Assembly: GCA_021413405.1 (NCBI GenBank)
Contig: JAIOQL010000487.1
Coordinates: 1 to 5,930, forward strand
Reading direction: 5' to 3'
DNA: 5,930 bases
Source: Leptospira sp.
GTDB taxonomy: Bacteria > Spirochaetota > Leptospiria > Leptospirales > Leptospiraceae
The position numbers and the translations under genes are program-made. Positions 1-5,930 of this stretch are shown here, piece after piece. Numbering within the stretch: the first letter of the stretch is position 1; the number at the start of each line of letters is the position of its first letter. The notes under the pieces were generated by a model. That model saw only the letters and a list, made by a program, of their open reading frames with translations. It was not told where the DNA came from and made no database searches.

Positions 1-2
1 AG

Positions 3-275
3 GAAGAGGATAATTTGGTCAGAAAGAATTTCAGGCCGATTAACTCCGATTGGATAGAATTTGGAATGCTTGCGGATTATTTGGGGGTGTCAAAAACAGC
101 CTTGTTCACGATGTTTTTAAAGCTGGAAATTTCGGATTGGCCGGTCATTTTGCGGGAAAAATGGTATGCCGGTGGAGTTCCCCCAATGGTTTCAAATATT
201 TCATCGGGAACGCACGTTTCCTACGCCGAACCAATCGTCGTTTTTCGAAAACTACGATATAAATTCCGAAAATAA
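3..275 (+). CDS. DUF1564-like Leptospira family protein, 3' part (5' end outside window)
   Basis: The reading frame is open from the first complete codon at the left edge to a TAA at 273-275, so this is the C-terminal ~90 residues of a longer protein. A TTG at 15 could be read as a start, but the frame continues upstream without a stop and I see no convincing ribosome binding site, so I treat the gene as truncated by the window edge. The text LVRKNFRPINSDWIEFG, followed by LGVSKTALFTMFLKLEISDW and then GGVPP, resembles from memory the conserved core of DUF1564: an [LV]-R-[KR]-N-F-R-P segment, a D-W-I-E-[LF]-G segment, a short helix-turn-helix-like stretch, and a GVP motif. DUF1564 is a multi-copy Leptospira family of unknown function; the ribbon- or HTH-like core suggests DNA binding, but that is inference. 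The gene converges on the haem operon and is probably unrelated to it. Confidence 0.66.
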   Translation, partial: EEDNLVRKNFRPINSDWIEFGMLADYLGVSKTALFTMFLKLEISDWPVILREKWYAGGVPPMVSNISSGTHVSYAEPIVVFRKLRYKFRK

Positions 276-313
276 CGGGATTATTCAAAAATCGTCAGTT
301 CATTTCATCGGAG

Positions 314-344
314 CGCAAGTCCTCGTTTTATGAGGACATTGGCG
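314..344. terminator. Imperfect hairpin in the convergent spacer, possible bidirectional terminator
   Basis: GTCCTC (319-324) and GAGGAC (332-337) form a perfect 6-bp inverted repeat around a 7-nt loop. The stem can be extended outward by CAA/TTG and CG/CG if two single-base bulges (338 and 342) are allowed. It lies between the stop codons of two convergent genes, where a shared terminator is expected. Neither strand has a T-run directly after the stem, so it is not a classical intrinsic terminator and the call rests on position plus symmetry. Confidence 0.33.
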
Positions 345-359
345 ACCTATGCAATTTTC

Positions 360-382
360 GTATTCAGATTCTGTCTGGATAT
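360..382. terminator. Short hairpin just after the hemN stop, weak terminator candidate
   Basis: TATTCAGA (361-368) and TCTGGATA (374-381) can pair around a 5-nt loop. On the plus strand this is eight pairs with one G-T wobble, and the flanking 360/382 bases could add another. On the minus strand, which hemN mRNA uses, the same wobble becomes an A-C mismatch, so the stem is weaker. It begins only 3 bases beyond the hemN stop codon and has no following T-tract. It could stabilise or end the operon transcript, but it may be chance. Confidence 0.2.
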
Positions 383-385
383 ATC

Positions 386-1729
386 CTATATTGCCTGTGA
401 AAAAACTTTCATTTCAGGCGAATGCTCTCTTAGTTTAAAGTCGAGTCCCATGCAGATATTTCGGAGGAAGGGTTTTCCAGATTCGGTGATAATCAATTTC
501 ACACCTTCCCAGCGAATGAGAGAATCTTCTTCCAATACCTTTAAATAATTCTTTACAATTTCTGCAATATCCGGAGCAAGAGTAACTTCCCATTTAGTAG
601 AAAGATCCAGAATAGAATTTCTCTGCTGGATGTCCTCGCCGCTGAGTTTGTGTCCACGCAGAGTTGCAAATTCGCCAGCCATTGTTTTCTTTTCATATTT
701 CTTCAGAATTTTTTCATTCTGATGAAAGCAGGTTCCACTATCGGAAATCGCAGAAACCCCAAGACCGAGAAGCAGGTCCGTGCGATTTTCTGTATATCCC
801 ATGAAATTCCTATGAAGATGGCCACGTTCATGTGATTTCCATAGCCCATCCGTTTTCAATGCAAAGTGATCCATCCCAATTTCGGCATATCCATTCTTTT
901 CAAAAAGCTCCCGCCCTATTTCGTATAACGCACGTTTCTCTTCTCCTCTTGGAAGATCTTCCTCTGTGAAAAGCCGTTGAGCCGCCTTAATCCATGGTAC
1001 GTGAGCATAACTATAGAATGCAATTCTGTCAGGTCGAAGTTCCAATGTTTGCGCAATTGTCTTTCGGACAGATTCTTTTGTTTGTCTCGGAAGCCCATAA
1101 ATCAGATCAAAGTTTACAGAATTAAAGCCAAGGCTCCTCGCGTCATCCGTTGTAGCCTTTGTTTCATCGAAAGTCTGATTCCGGTTAATAAGTCTTTGCA
1201 CCTCCTGGTCAAAATCCTGAACCCCGAGACTGATTCTTGTAAAACCAAATTCACGTAAGACTTCAAGATGTGTCTTCCTTGTTCTTCTCGGATTAACTTC
1301 TATTGAAAATTCAGGGTGTCGGCTAACGTTTAGACGGGATAGAATATTTCCTAACAACAATTTGAGGTTTGCTTCGGAAAGATAGGTCGGAGTTCCTCCG
1401 CCTAAATGTAATTCTTTCAATTCAACCTTGCTGAGTTCCGGGATCTCAGCTATGTAATGATTAAATTCACTTGTTACTGCTTCTATATAAGGATTCTCTA
1501 CAGAATGATTTTTTGTGATTGAAGTATTGCATCCGCAAAAAGTACAGAGAGTCTCACAAAATGGGATGTGCAAATACATTGCAAACGAAGCATTCTCTCC
1601 TGAGATAGAATTCCTGACATGTTCCAGCCATTCAGATGTAGTCGGGCTATCGGACCAATATGGAACAGTTGGATAACTTGTATATCTTGGGGCGGGGATG
1701 TCATACTTTGCAATTAATCTTGAATCCAT
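386..1729 (-). CDS. hemN: HemN, oxygen-independent coproporphyrinogen III dehydrogenase (radical SAM)
   Basis: This cytoplasmic enzyme oxidatively decarboxylates two propionate side chains of coproporphyrinogen III to give protoporphyrinogen IX, using SAM and a [4Fe-4S] cluster. The 447-aa length is close to the ~457 of E. coli HemN. The cluster motif CX3CX2CXC is C58-E-T-L-C62-T-F-C65-G-C67, preceded by Y52, which matches the SAM-adjacent tyrosine of E. coli. The SAM-binding glycine motif HLGGGTP is at 108-114 and SIEVNPR, with the conserved Glu144, at 142-148. HemN-specific blocks follow: IDLIYGLP-like FDLIYGLP (207-214), GMDHFA (285-290), LHRNFMGYT (305-313), LGLGVSAIS (321-329) and RNICMGLD (423-430). 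These separate it from the related haem chaperone HemW. The ATG at 1727-1729 shares one base with the hemE stop (TGATG), and an AAGGA-type site lies about 9 nt upstream inside hemE. It is the last gene of the operon and ends in TAG. Confidence 0.97.
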   Translation of the reverse strand: MDSRLIAKYDIPAPRYTSYPTVPYWSDSPTTSEWLEHVRNSISGENASFAMYLHIPFCETLCTFCGCNTSITKNHSVENPYIEAVTSEFNHYIAEIPELSKVELKELHLGGGTPTYLSEANLKLLLGNILSRLNVSRHPEFSIEVNPRRTRKTHLEVLREFGFTRISLGVQDFDQEVQRLINRNQTFDETKATTDDARSLGFNSVNFDLIYGLPRQTKESVRKTIAQTLELRPDRIAFYSYAHVPWIKAAQRLFTEEDLPRGEEKRALYEIGRELFEKNGYAEIGMDHFALKTDGLWKSHERGHLHRNFMGYTENRTDLLLGLGVSAISDSGTCFHQNEKILKKYEKKTMAGEFATLRGHKLSGEDIQQRNSILDLSTKWEVTLAPDIAEIVKNYLKVLEEDSLIRWEGVKLIITESGKPFLRNICMGLDFKLREHSPEMKVFSQAI

Positions 1730-2751
1730 CAGGCAAATTCCTTTCTAACTGTCTCCACAAATAGTTTTACATGATCCTCGGGTGTTTCAGGGAGAACTCC
1801 GTGACCGAGACCACAAACCCAGCCTGCTCTTTCAGAATCGCTTAATTCCCTAACCGGTTTAATGAAATTTTTAAGACTTTTCTGAAAATCGGATGTATCC
1901 TGGAATAGAAGCGACTGATCAAAATTTCCCTGGATGAATCCCCGATCGGGCACACGCAAAATATCGGAAATATTGTTTCTGTGATCGAAACCAAGGCCAC
2001 AAATTCCCGGGATCCCAAAAAGATAATTCAAATGATAGATTGATGTTTGCTTGGAATAATATCCAACCCGGCCAGGAAAAAGGGAGCCTGTTTCTTTCAG
2101 GAAGGGGACAATGATCTCATTAAAATCGAAGGGAGACAGCTCTCCTGCCGCAGTATCAAATATCATTACGAGTTCCGCACCAGCATCAAGCTGGAGACGG
2201 ATATTCTCTTTTAGAATATCCGTCATAATTTTAAAAAATTTTTCCCTCAATGAGATTAACTTTTTAGGCCGGACCAGACTTCCATCGTGTTTTCCTGCGA
2301 CTGCATAGGTAAAGAGAGTCCACGGACCCCCGACAAATCCGATCAATGATTTTGTATTCGGAAGCATCTCTCTTGTAAGGCTGATAGCTTTCTTCTGGAA
2401 TTGAAGTAATTGGAGTGCGTTATCCGCCGATGCGAGGGTGGAAAAATTTTTCTCGTCAAGGGCCATGCCTAGCCGGGGACCATGATCCGTATATTCAAGC
2501 CCCATTCCCAGGCCTTCCAGCGGGAACAAAAGATCAGAAAACAGAATTGCAGTGTCAAAATCAAAATCAGCCACAGGACCGAGCGCGACTTCTGCAGCCA
2601 GCTCCGGCACCTTGCAGAGATCCATAAAACTGTGTTTCTCTCTCAGTTTCCGGTAATGTTTATGATACCTTCCAGCCTGTCGCATAAACCATACGGGCGG
2701 AATTTTCTGCGCTTTTTTATTCAGAGCATTTTGAAATTTTTCGTTAGACAT
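1729..2751 (-). CDS. hemE: HemE, uroporphyrinogen decarboxylase
   Basis: This cytoplasmic enzyme removes four carboxyl groups from the acetate side chains of uroporphyrinogen III to give coproporphyrinogen III, the substrate of HemN encoded just downstream. At 340 aa it has the usual family length. The N-terminal signature PPVWFMRQAGRYHKHYR (18-34) carries the substrate-binding arginines R24 and R28. AILFSDLLFPLEGLG (68-82) supplies the key aspartate D73. GFVGGPWTLFTY (138-149) ends in the conserved tyrosine Y149, FDTAAGELSP is at 198-207, and GLGHGVLPETP (314-324) carries H317. All expected active-site residues seem present. The ATG at 2749-2751 lies inside the end of the response-regulator gene (8-nt overlap). 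An AAAAAGGA purine run about 7 nt upstream is the likely ribosome binding site, so translation is probably coupled. Confidence 0.97.
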   Translation of the reverse strand: MSNEKFQNALNKKAQKIPPVWFMRQAGRYHKHYRKLREKHSFMDLCKVPELAAEVALGPVADFDFDTAILFSDLLFPLEGLGMGLEYTDHGPRLGMALDEKNFSTLASADNALQLLQFQKKAISLTREMLPNTKSLIGFVGGPWTLFTYAVAGKHDGSLVRPKKLISLREKFFKIMTDILKENIRLQLDAGAELVMIFDTAAGELSPFDFNEIIVPFLKETGSLFPGRVGYYSKQTSIYHLNYLFGIPGICGLGFDHRNNISDILRVPDRGFIQGNFDQSLLFQDTSDFQKSLKNFIKPVRELSDSERAGWVCGLGHGVLPETPEDHVKLFVETVRKEFA

Positions 2752-3454
2752 CCTGCTTTCCTTTTTCTCCTACCCACCTGTATCCGGCACCTCTGACTGA
2801 TTTAATGGCATTTTGTCCATTTTTTCCAAGTGCTGCGCGGAGACGAACAATTGAATTATCAATCGTCCGGTTAGTTGGAAAATTTTCCTCCCCCCAAAGT
2901 TTATCCAGTATTTCATCTCTTGTTACAACCCGCTGTTCTTCGCTTATCAGTAGTTGTAACAGACCTGCATCACGCAAAGACAGAGGGATTTCCACTTTCC
3001 CTGGGGAAATTATTATAAGTCTTTCAAAGTCAATAACGTATGAATTAAATTCTATTCTCCGCAAAGCGATTGCATCTCGCACATGCCTGTGGGCTCCCAG
3101 AACATGTTTCACGCGCAGTAATAATTCTTTCAGATGAAATGGCTTTGGAATATACTCCTCTGCCCCTAGTTCAAAACCCCGGAGTCTCTCCGGTGCTCCG
3201 GCAAGAGCTGTCAGAAACAGGAATGGAGGATGGCTTATCTGTTTTGATAATTCAGCCGCAAGATCGAAACCGGATCCGTCAGGCAGTCCGACATCCAGAA
3301 TAATAAGGTCTGGAGAAAAATTTTTCACTTCTTCTTTTGCGGTTCTGATGTTCTTTGCCCACCTGGAAATATATCCTTCTTTCTCGAGCCGTTCTTTAAG
3401 CGTTTCTCCCAGGGAAAGATCATCTTCTACCAGGAGAAGCTTTGCGCGATTCAT
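2744..3454 (-). CDS. hemR: OmpR/PhoB-type response regulator of the haem operon (HemR-like)
   Basis: This 236-aa protein has two domains. The receiver (about 4-118) carries acidic residues E10, D11 and D12 after LLLV, the phospho-acceptor D54 in LIILDVGLPDGSG, the switch threonine T82 in LFLTAL, and K104 in the KPF motif. The C-terminal winged helix-turn-helix (about 130-229) includes the recognition-helix region TNRTIDNSIVRLRAALG (194-210) and the wing motif VRGAGYRWVG (220-229). The partner is almost certainly the kinase encoded immediately upstream, with ATGA start/stop overlap and a GGAG site 6 nt before the ATG. Leptospira biflexa HemR, encoded in a haem cluster with HemK, is reported to control haem synthesis and breakdown genes. 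I infer orthology from domain type and location. The linker has three histidines (H117, H122, H124). It is a soluble DNA-binding protein, and no target site is visible in this window. Confidence 0.88.
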   Translation of the reverse strand: MNRAKLLLVEDDLSLGETLKERLEKEGYISRWAKNIRTAKEEVKNFSPDLIILDVGLPDGSGFDLAAELSKQISHPPFLFLTALAGAPERLRGFELGAEEYIPKPFHLKELLLRVKHVLGAHRHVRDAIALRRIEFNSYVIDFERLIIISPGKVEIPLSLRDAGLLQLLISEEQRVVTRDEILDKLWGEENFPTNRTIDNSIVRLRAALGKNGQNAIKSVRGAGYRWVGEKGKQDV

Positions 3455-4362
3455 CCCTGTCTCCAGAGAGGGAGGTTCAGCGTAACTTTGAATCCGGAAT
3501 CAGGATTCACGAATTCAATTTTGCCGTTCATTTTGGAAATCAGTTTGCGCACAAGATAAAGTCCGATCCCGCTTCCGCTCGACGCACTATGCCTGAGAAA
3601 GGGAATAGTAAGATCGGAAATTTTCCCCCCGAACCCGGTTCCATTGTCAGAAATTTCTATTTTTGCAACGTCGCCTAACGCTTCCGCGCTGACATGCACC
3701 TTTGTTGCTTTCCCGTGGGCAACTGAATTTTCAAATAAATTTCTGAAAATGCTCTCAAGTGCCCGTTTATCTGCAACAATAACCAGATCTTCAGGAATAT
3801 CTGCATTAACGATCTCCCAATCGGCTTTCAGGTTATCAAGAATTTCCTTTAATTCATAATGATTCAGATACAAAGTCTCTGATCTGTTGATACTGGCCAG
3901 GTACAGTGCTTTGTCCATCTGGCTCTCAATGCGAACAGAATCATTGATCAGTCTTTTCAGAATTTTTTTATGAGTTTTATCTTTTAGATCTTCTTCGAGA
4001 CTTTCGACCTGGAGGCGGAGACTCGCAAGAGGCGTTTTCATTTCATGGGTAACTGTTGCGAAAAATTCTTTGATCATCCGGGATCTTTCATAATCTTTAT
4101 ATGAAAACCAGATTATAAACACCCCGCCGGTAAAAAGCATTGCGAGAAAAAAAACCCCTTCTGTCTTAAGCATCCGGTTTTGGCGATTGAGCACTTCCAT
4201 GCTTGATTCGGCCAGCTTGCCGCCTATCGCATTTTTGAGTTCAGCTACCAGTTCCGCCTGACGCAATCCGAGATTCAGCCACCAGAATCCAATAGAAACC
4301 GTCAGTAAAAGCCAAAGTAATGAAAAGATGACTCTTTTGTTCCGGAAGAAAGCAGCGTTCAT
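3451..4362 (-). CDS. hemK: Membrane sensor histidine kinase of the haem operon (HemK-like)
   Basis: This is a 303-aa inner-membrane kinase. A first hydrophobic segment spans about 11-30 (VIFSLLWLLLTVSIGFWW), an external stretch of only about 38 residues follows (31-68), and a second membrane segment covers about 69-87. The phospho-accepting HisKA motif HEMKTPL (H106 at 106-112) begins ~18 residues after the membrane, leaving no room for a HAMP domain. The ATPase domain shows the N-box NLFENSVAHG (208-217), the G1 box DNGTGFGG (239-246) and the G2 box GSGIGLYLV (263-271). The start ATG overlaps the hemL stop (ATGA), with AAAAGGAG 4 nt upstream. The likely role is phosphorylating the adjacent regulator in response to iron or haem supply, as described for HemK/HemR of Leptospira biflexa. 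The stimulus here is inference. This hemK is not the glutamine methyltransferase PrmC that once had the same symbol. Confidence 0.88.
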   Translation of the reverse strand: MNAAFFRNKRVIFSLLWLLLTVSIGFWWLNLGLRQAELVAELKNAIGGKLAESSMEVLNRQNRMLKTEGVFFLAMLFTGGVFIIWFSYKDYERSRMIKEFFATVTHEMKTPLASLRLQVESLEEDLKDKTHKKILKRLINDSVRIESQMDKALYLASINRSETLYLNHYELKEILDNLKADWEIVNADIPEDLVIVADKRALESIFRNLFENSVAHGKATKVHVSAEALGDVAKIEISDNGTGFGGKISDLTIPFLRHSASSGSGIGLYLVRKLISKMNGKIEFVNPDSGFKVTLNLPLWRQG

Positions 4363-5606
4363 TTTGCTCCTTTTCGAACAGCTAATTTTAATTTATCAAT
4401 CGCCTTGTCGAGAATAGAATCATCGTGCGCAAAGGAAATAAACCCCACTTCATAACCAGAGGGGGCCAGGTATACTCCCTGATCGAGCAGTGAATGAAAC
4501 AGTGTAGCAAATCCTTCTTTGTGACCAGAAGGAATTTCATCTATCCTGCGGATCGGAGTATGGTTCTTCTTGTGGAACCAGAACATCGATGCAGCCTGAA
4601 CTGCGTCCCATTCGGAAGTGGAATGCTGGTTCAGAATCGAAATAAATTCGCTGATAAAACGTCTTGTTCTTTCTTCGAGAATTGGGAATACATTTTCTCT
4701 CTTAATTTTTTTTAATGTAGCGAGACCTGCGCGCATTCCAAAAGGGTTGGCGCTTAACGTCCCCGCCTGGTAAACAGGACCTTGGGGTGAAATAAGATCC
4801 ATAATCTCTTTGCGCCCTCCATATCCGCCTACCGGGAAACCGCCCCCTATGATTTTCCCGTAAGTGACAAGATCCGGTTTGATCGAGAAATTTTCTGCCA
4901 TTCCTCTCATCCCTGTTCTGAATCCGGATATTACTTCATCAAATATGATCAGTGTTCCGTGCGATTTTGCAATCCGCAAAATTTTTTCGATAAATTCATT
5001 TCTCTGGACGAGTAGGCCATAATTTGCCGGGATAGGTTCGATAATCACGCAAGCGATCTCTTTGCCTCTTTCAGAAAAAAGTCTTTCGACAAGAGCATCG
5101 TCGTCTAACGGAAGAACAAGTGTTTCATGAATCTGTGCTTTCCCGATACCAGCACTGTCAGAGCTTGGTTCTCCTGCCAGACCAGATCCCGATTTTACAA
5201 GTAGCGCATCCGCATGTCCGTGGTAACATCCATCGAACTTCAGAATTTTATCCCGACCGGTAAATGCGCGGGCTGCGCGAAGAGCTGACATGACAGCTTC
5301 GGTTCCGGAGGAGACAAAACGGATTTTTTCGACCCAGGGAATTTCGTTTACTATGAATTCTGCCAGTTCTGAAACCGTTTCTTTTACAATTTCTTCAATT
5401 TCGGGATCCCGGTGTCCGAGGATAAGCGGGCCGAAACTTAAACAAAAATCGATGAATTCTTTTCCAGTAACATCGTAGAGATAAGGTCCATTTGCTTTTT
5501 GAAAAAAGACCGGTGTTCCTCCAACACTTCTGAATGACCTGACGGGAGAATGAACTCCCCCCGGTGAAACTTTTTTTGATCTTTCAAAAAGCTGTTCAGA
5601 GTTCAC
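4359..5606 (-). CDS. hemL: HemL, glutamate-1-semialdehyde 2,1-aminomutase, with apparent internal 13-residue deletion
   Basis: This PLP enzyme of aminotransferase class III converts glutamate-1-semialdehyde to 5-aminolevulinate, the committed precursor of the C5 haem pathway. N-terminal PGGVHSPVRSF (15-25) and YDVTGKEFIDF (44-54) are typical. Cofactor motifs present are SSGTEA (99-104), CYHGHAD (127-133), FDEVISGFR (222-230, D223 facing the PLP ring nitrogen), TYGKIIGGG (248-256, with K251 forming the Schiff base) and QAGTLSANP (280-288). The C-terminal YLAPSGYEVGFISFAHDD (379-396) is also normal. The length is 415 aa against about 427-430 for the family. The shortfall maps to residues 79/80, where ETVS runs straight into ELAEFI and the usual Ser-Phe-Gly-containing segment is absent. 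The start is GTG, overlapping the hemB stop as GTGA, with AAAGGAG 5 nt upstream. Identity is secure; full activity is uncertain. Confidence 0.95.
   Translation of the reverse strand: MNSEQLFERSKKVSPGGVHSPVRSFRSVGGTPVFFQKANGPYLYDVTGKEFIDFCLSFGPLILGHRDPEIEEIVKETVSELAEFIVNEIPWVEKIRFVSSGTEAVMSALRAARAFTGRDKILKFDGCYHGHADALLVKSGSGLAGEPSSDSAGIGKAQIHETLVLPLDDDALVERLFSERGKEIACVIIEPIPANYGLLVQRNEFIEKILRIAKSHGTLIIFDEVISGFRTGMRGMAENFSIKPDLVTYGKIIGGGFPVGGYGGRKEIMDLISPQGPVYQAGTLSANPFGMRAGLATLKKIKRENVFPILEERTRRFISEFISILNQHSTSEWDAVQAASMFWFHKKNHTPIRRIDEIPSGHKEGFATLFHSLLDQGVYLAPSGYEVGFISFAHDDSILDKAIDKLKLAVRKGAK
4367..4374 (-). promoter_or_regulatory. Ribosome binding site of the sensor kinase gene
   Basis: On the minus strand AAAAGGAG lies 4 nt before the kinase ATG, inside the 3' end of hemL. 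It supports the ATGA start chosen for the kinase over any later in-frame start. Confidence 0.7.
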
Positions 5607-5930
5607 AAAAGCTCCTTTCCCCTACGCGCTGCGTATGTTATCAGAAAATCTGCCCCCGATCTTGCAAAAACAACCCATGTTTCGGCCAACGCACTTTCGA
5701 AATTACAAAATCCATTGTTTGCAAGCAGGCTGAGGGAGGCATATTCGCCACTCACCTGGTAAGCGCCGATGGGCAGCCCCGTTTTTTTCCCGATCGGACG
5801 GATAAGGTCAATAGAAGTCATTCCGGGTTTAACCATCAGCAAATCTGCACCTTCATCCGCGTCTCTTACGGAGGCGGCTAACGCATCTTTCCTGTTTCGC
5901 ACATCTATCTGGTATGTCGCCCTGTCACCA
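5603..5930 (-). CDS. hemB: HemB, delta-aminolevulinic acid dehydratase (porphobilinogen synthase), C-terminal part
   Basis: The last 108 residues are present; the gene continues past the right edge. HemB joins two 5-aminolevulinate molecules into porphobilinogen in the cytoplasm. The fragment opens with GDRATYQID, matching the conserved GDRKTYQ-D block, then ADEGADLLMVKPGM, whose lysine (codon 5828-5830) corresponds to the Schiff-base lysine of the MVKP motif. Next come LPIGAYQVSGEYASL, which matches the family's AYQVSGEY signature, and a C-terminal GADFLITYAARRGKELL. A GTG at 5900-5902 is not a start, because the frame and the HemB similarity run through it to the edge. The second catalytic lysine and the metal-binding region are outside the window. 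The TGA at 5603-5605 overlaps the hemL GTG start. Confidence 0.96.
   Translation of the reverse strand, partial: GDRATYQIDVRNRKDALAASVRDADEGADLLMVKPGMTSIDLIRPIGKKTGLPIGAYQVSGEYASLSLLANNGFCNFESALAETWVVFARSGADFLITYAARRGKELL
5612..5618 (-). promoter_or_regulatory. Ribosome binding site of hemL (supports GTG start)
   Basis: On the minus strand AAAGGAG lies 5 nt before the GTG at 5604-5606, inside the last hemB codons. This strong Shine-Dalgarno match, together with the GTGA stop/start overlap, fixes the non-ATG start of hemL and points to translational coupling with hemB. Confidence 0.75.

Noticed and set aside
50..262. Second plus-strand frame overlapping the DUF1564-like gene, considered as a frameshifted continuation
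   Set aside because: The first frame keeps family-like motifs through GGVPP and runs to its own stop. The alternative frame shows no recognisable motif.
800..802. Met310 in HemN where E. coli has Gln311, a residue near the second SAM
   Set aside because: I recall the same HRNFMGYT wording in HemN from other phyla such as Bacteroidetes, so this is likely a normal variant and not a defect.
386..1729. HemW (haem chaperone, HemN-like) as an alternative identity
   Set aside because: The CX3CX2CXC motif ending in GC, the GMDHFA and LHRNFxGYT blocks and the RNICM C-terminal motif are those of true HemN.
2415..3303. Plus-strand open frames opposite hemE and the regulator gene
   Set aside because: They are antisense to well-supported genes, have odd composition, no domain features and no good ribosome binding sites. 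They are shadows of the minus-strand genes.
5286..5295. Tandem TGACATGACA inside hemL as a possible HemR box
   Set aside because: The HemR motif as I recall it needs a 6-nt spacer between the TGACA halves. Here they abut, and the site is within coding sequence with no promoter nearby.
5564..5881. 105-codon plus-strand open frame opposite the hemB/hemL junction
   Set aside because: It is entirely antisense to hemB and the hemL start, both clearly identified, and shows no family resemblance.

Overview
The window looks like chromosomal DNA from a spirochaete of the genus Leptospira. Two things point there. A two-component sensor/regulator pair sits inside a haem-biosynthesis gene cluster, an arrangement I recall for Leptospira as HemK/HemR. 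The gene at the left edge resembles DUF1564, a paralogous family I know only from Leptospira. The species cannot be told from the sequence.

Almost everything from 386 to 5930 is one minus-strand transcription unit that enters at the right edge and runs leftward: hemB (3' part only), hemL, sensor kinase, response regulator, hemE, hemN. Every junction overlaps: GTGA at hemB/hemL, ATGA at hemL/kinase and at kinase/regulator, 8 nt at regulator/hemE, and TGATG at hemE/hemN. There is no intergenic space, so the genes are probably co-transcribed and translationally coupled. The promoter and first genes lie beyond the right edge.

The enzymes cover successive parts of tetrapyrrole synthesis by the C5 route. 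HemL makes 5-aminolevulinate, HemB condenses it to porphobilinogen, HemE decarboxylates uroporphyrinogen III, and HemN converts coproporphyrinogen III to protoporphyrinogen IX without oxygen. The kinase and regulator probably adjust haem synthesis to iron or haem status.

The left end (1-385) holds the 3' part of a plus-strand DUF1564-like gene and a 110-bp convergent spacer with two modest hairpins. No hemG or hemH follows hemN here.

The most notable observation is in HemL. About 13 residues appear to be missing in frame from a normally conserved Ser-Phe-Gly-containing segment, although all the recognisable PLP-binding motifs are intact. Otherwise the window is a well-ordered housekeeping operon, and I see no mobile element, CRISPR array or RNA gene.
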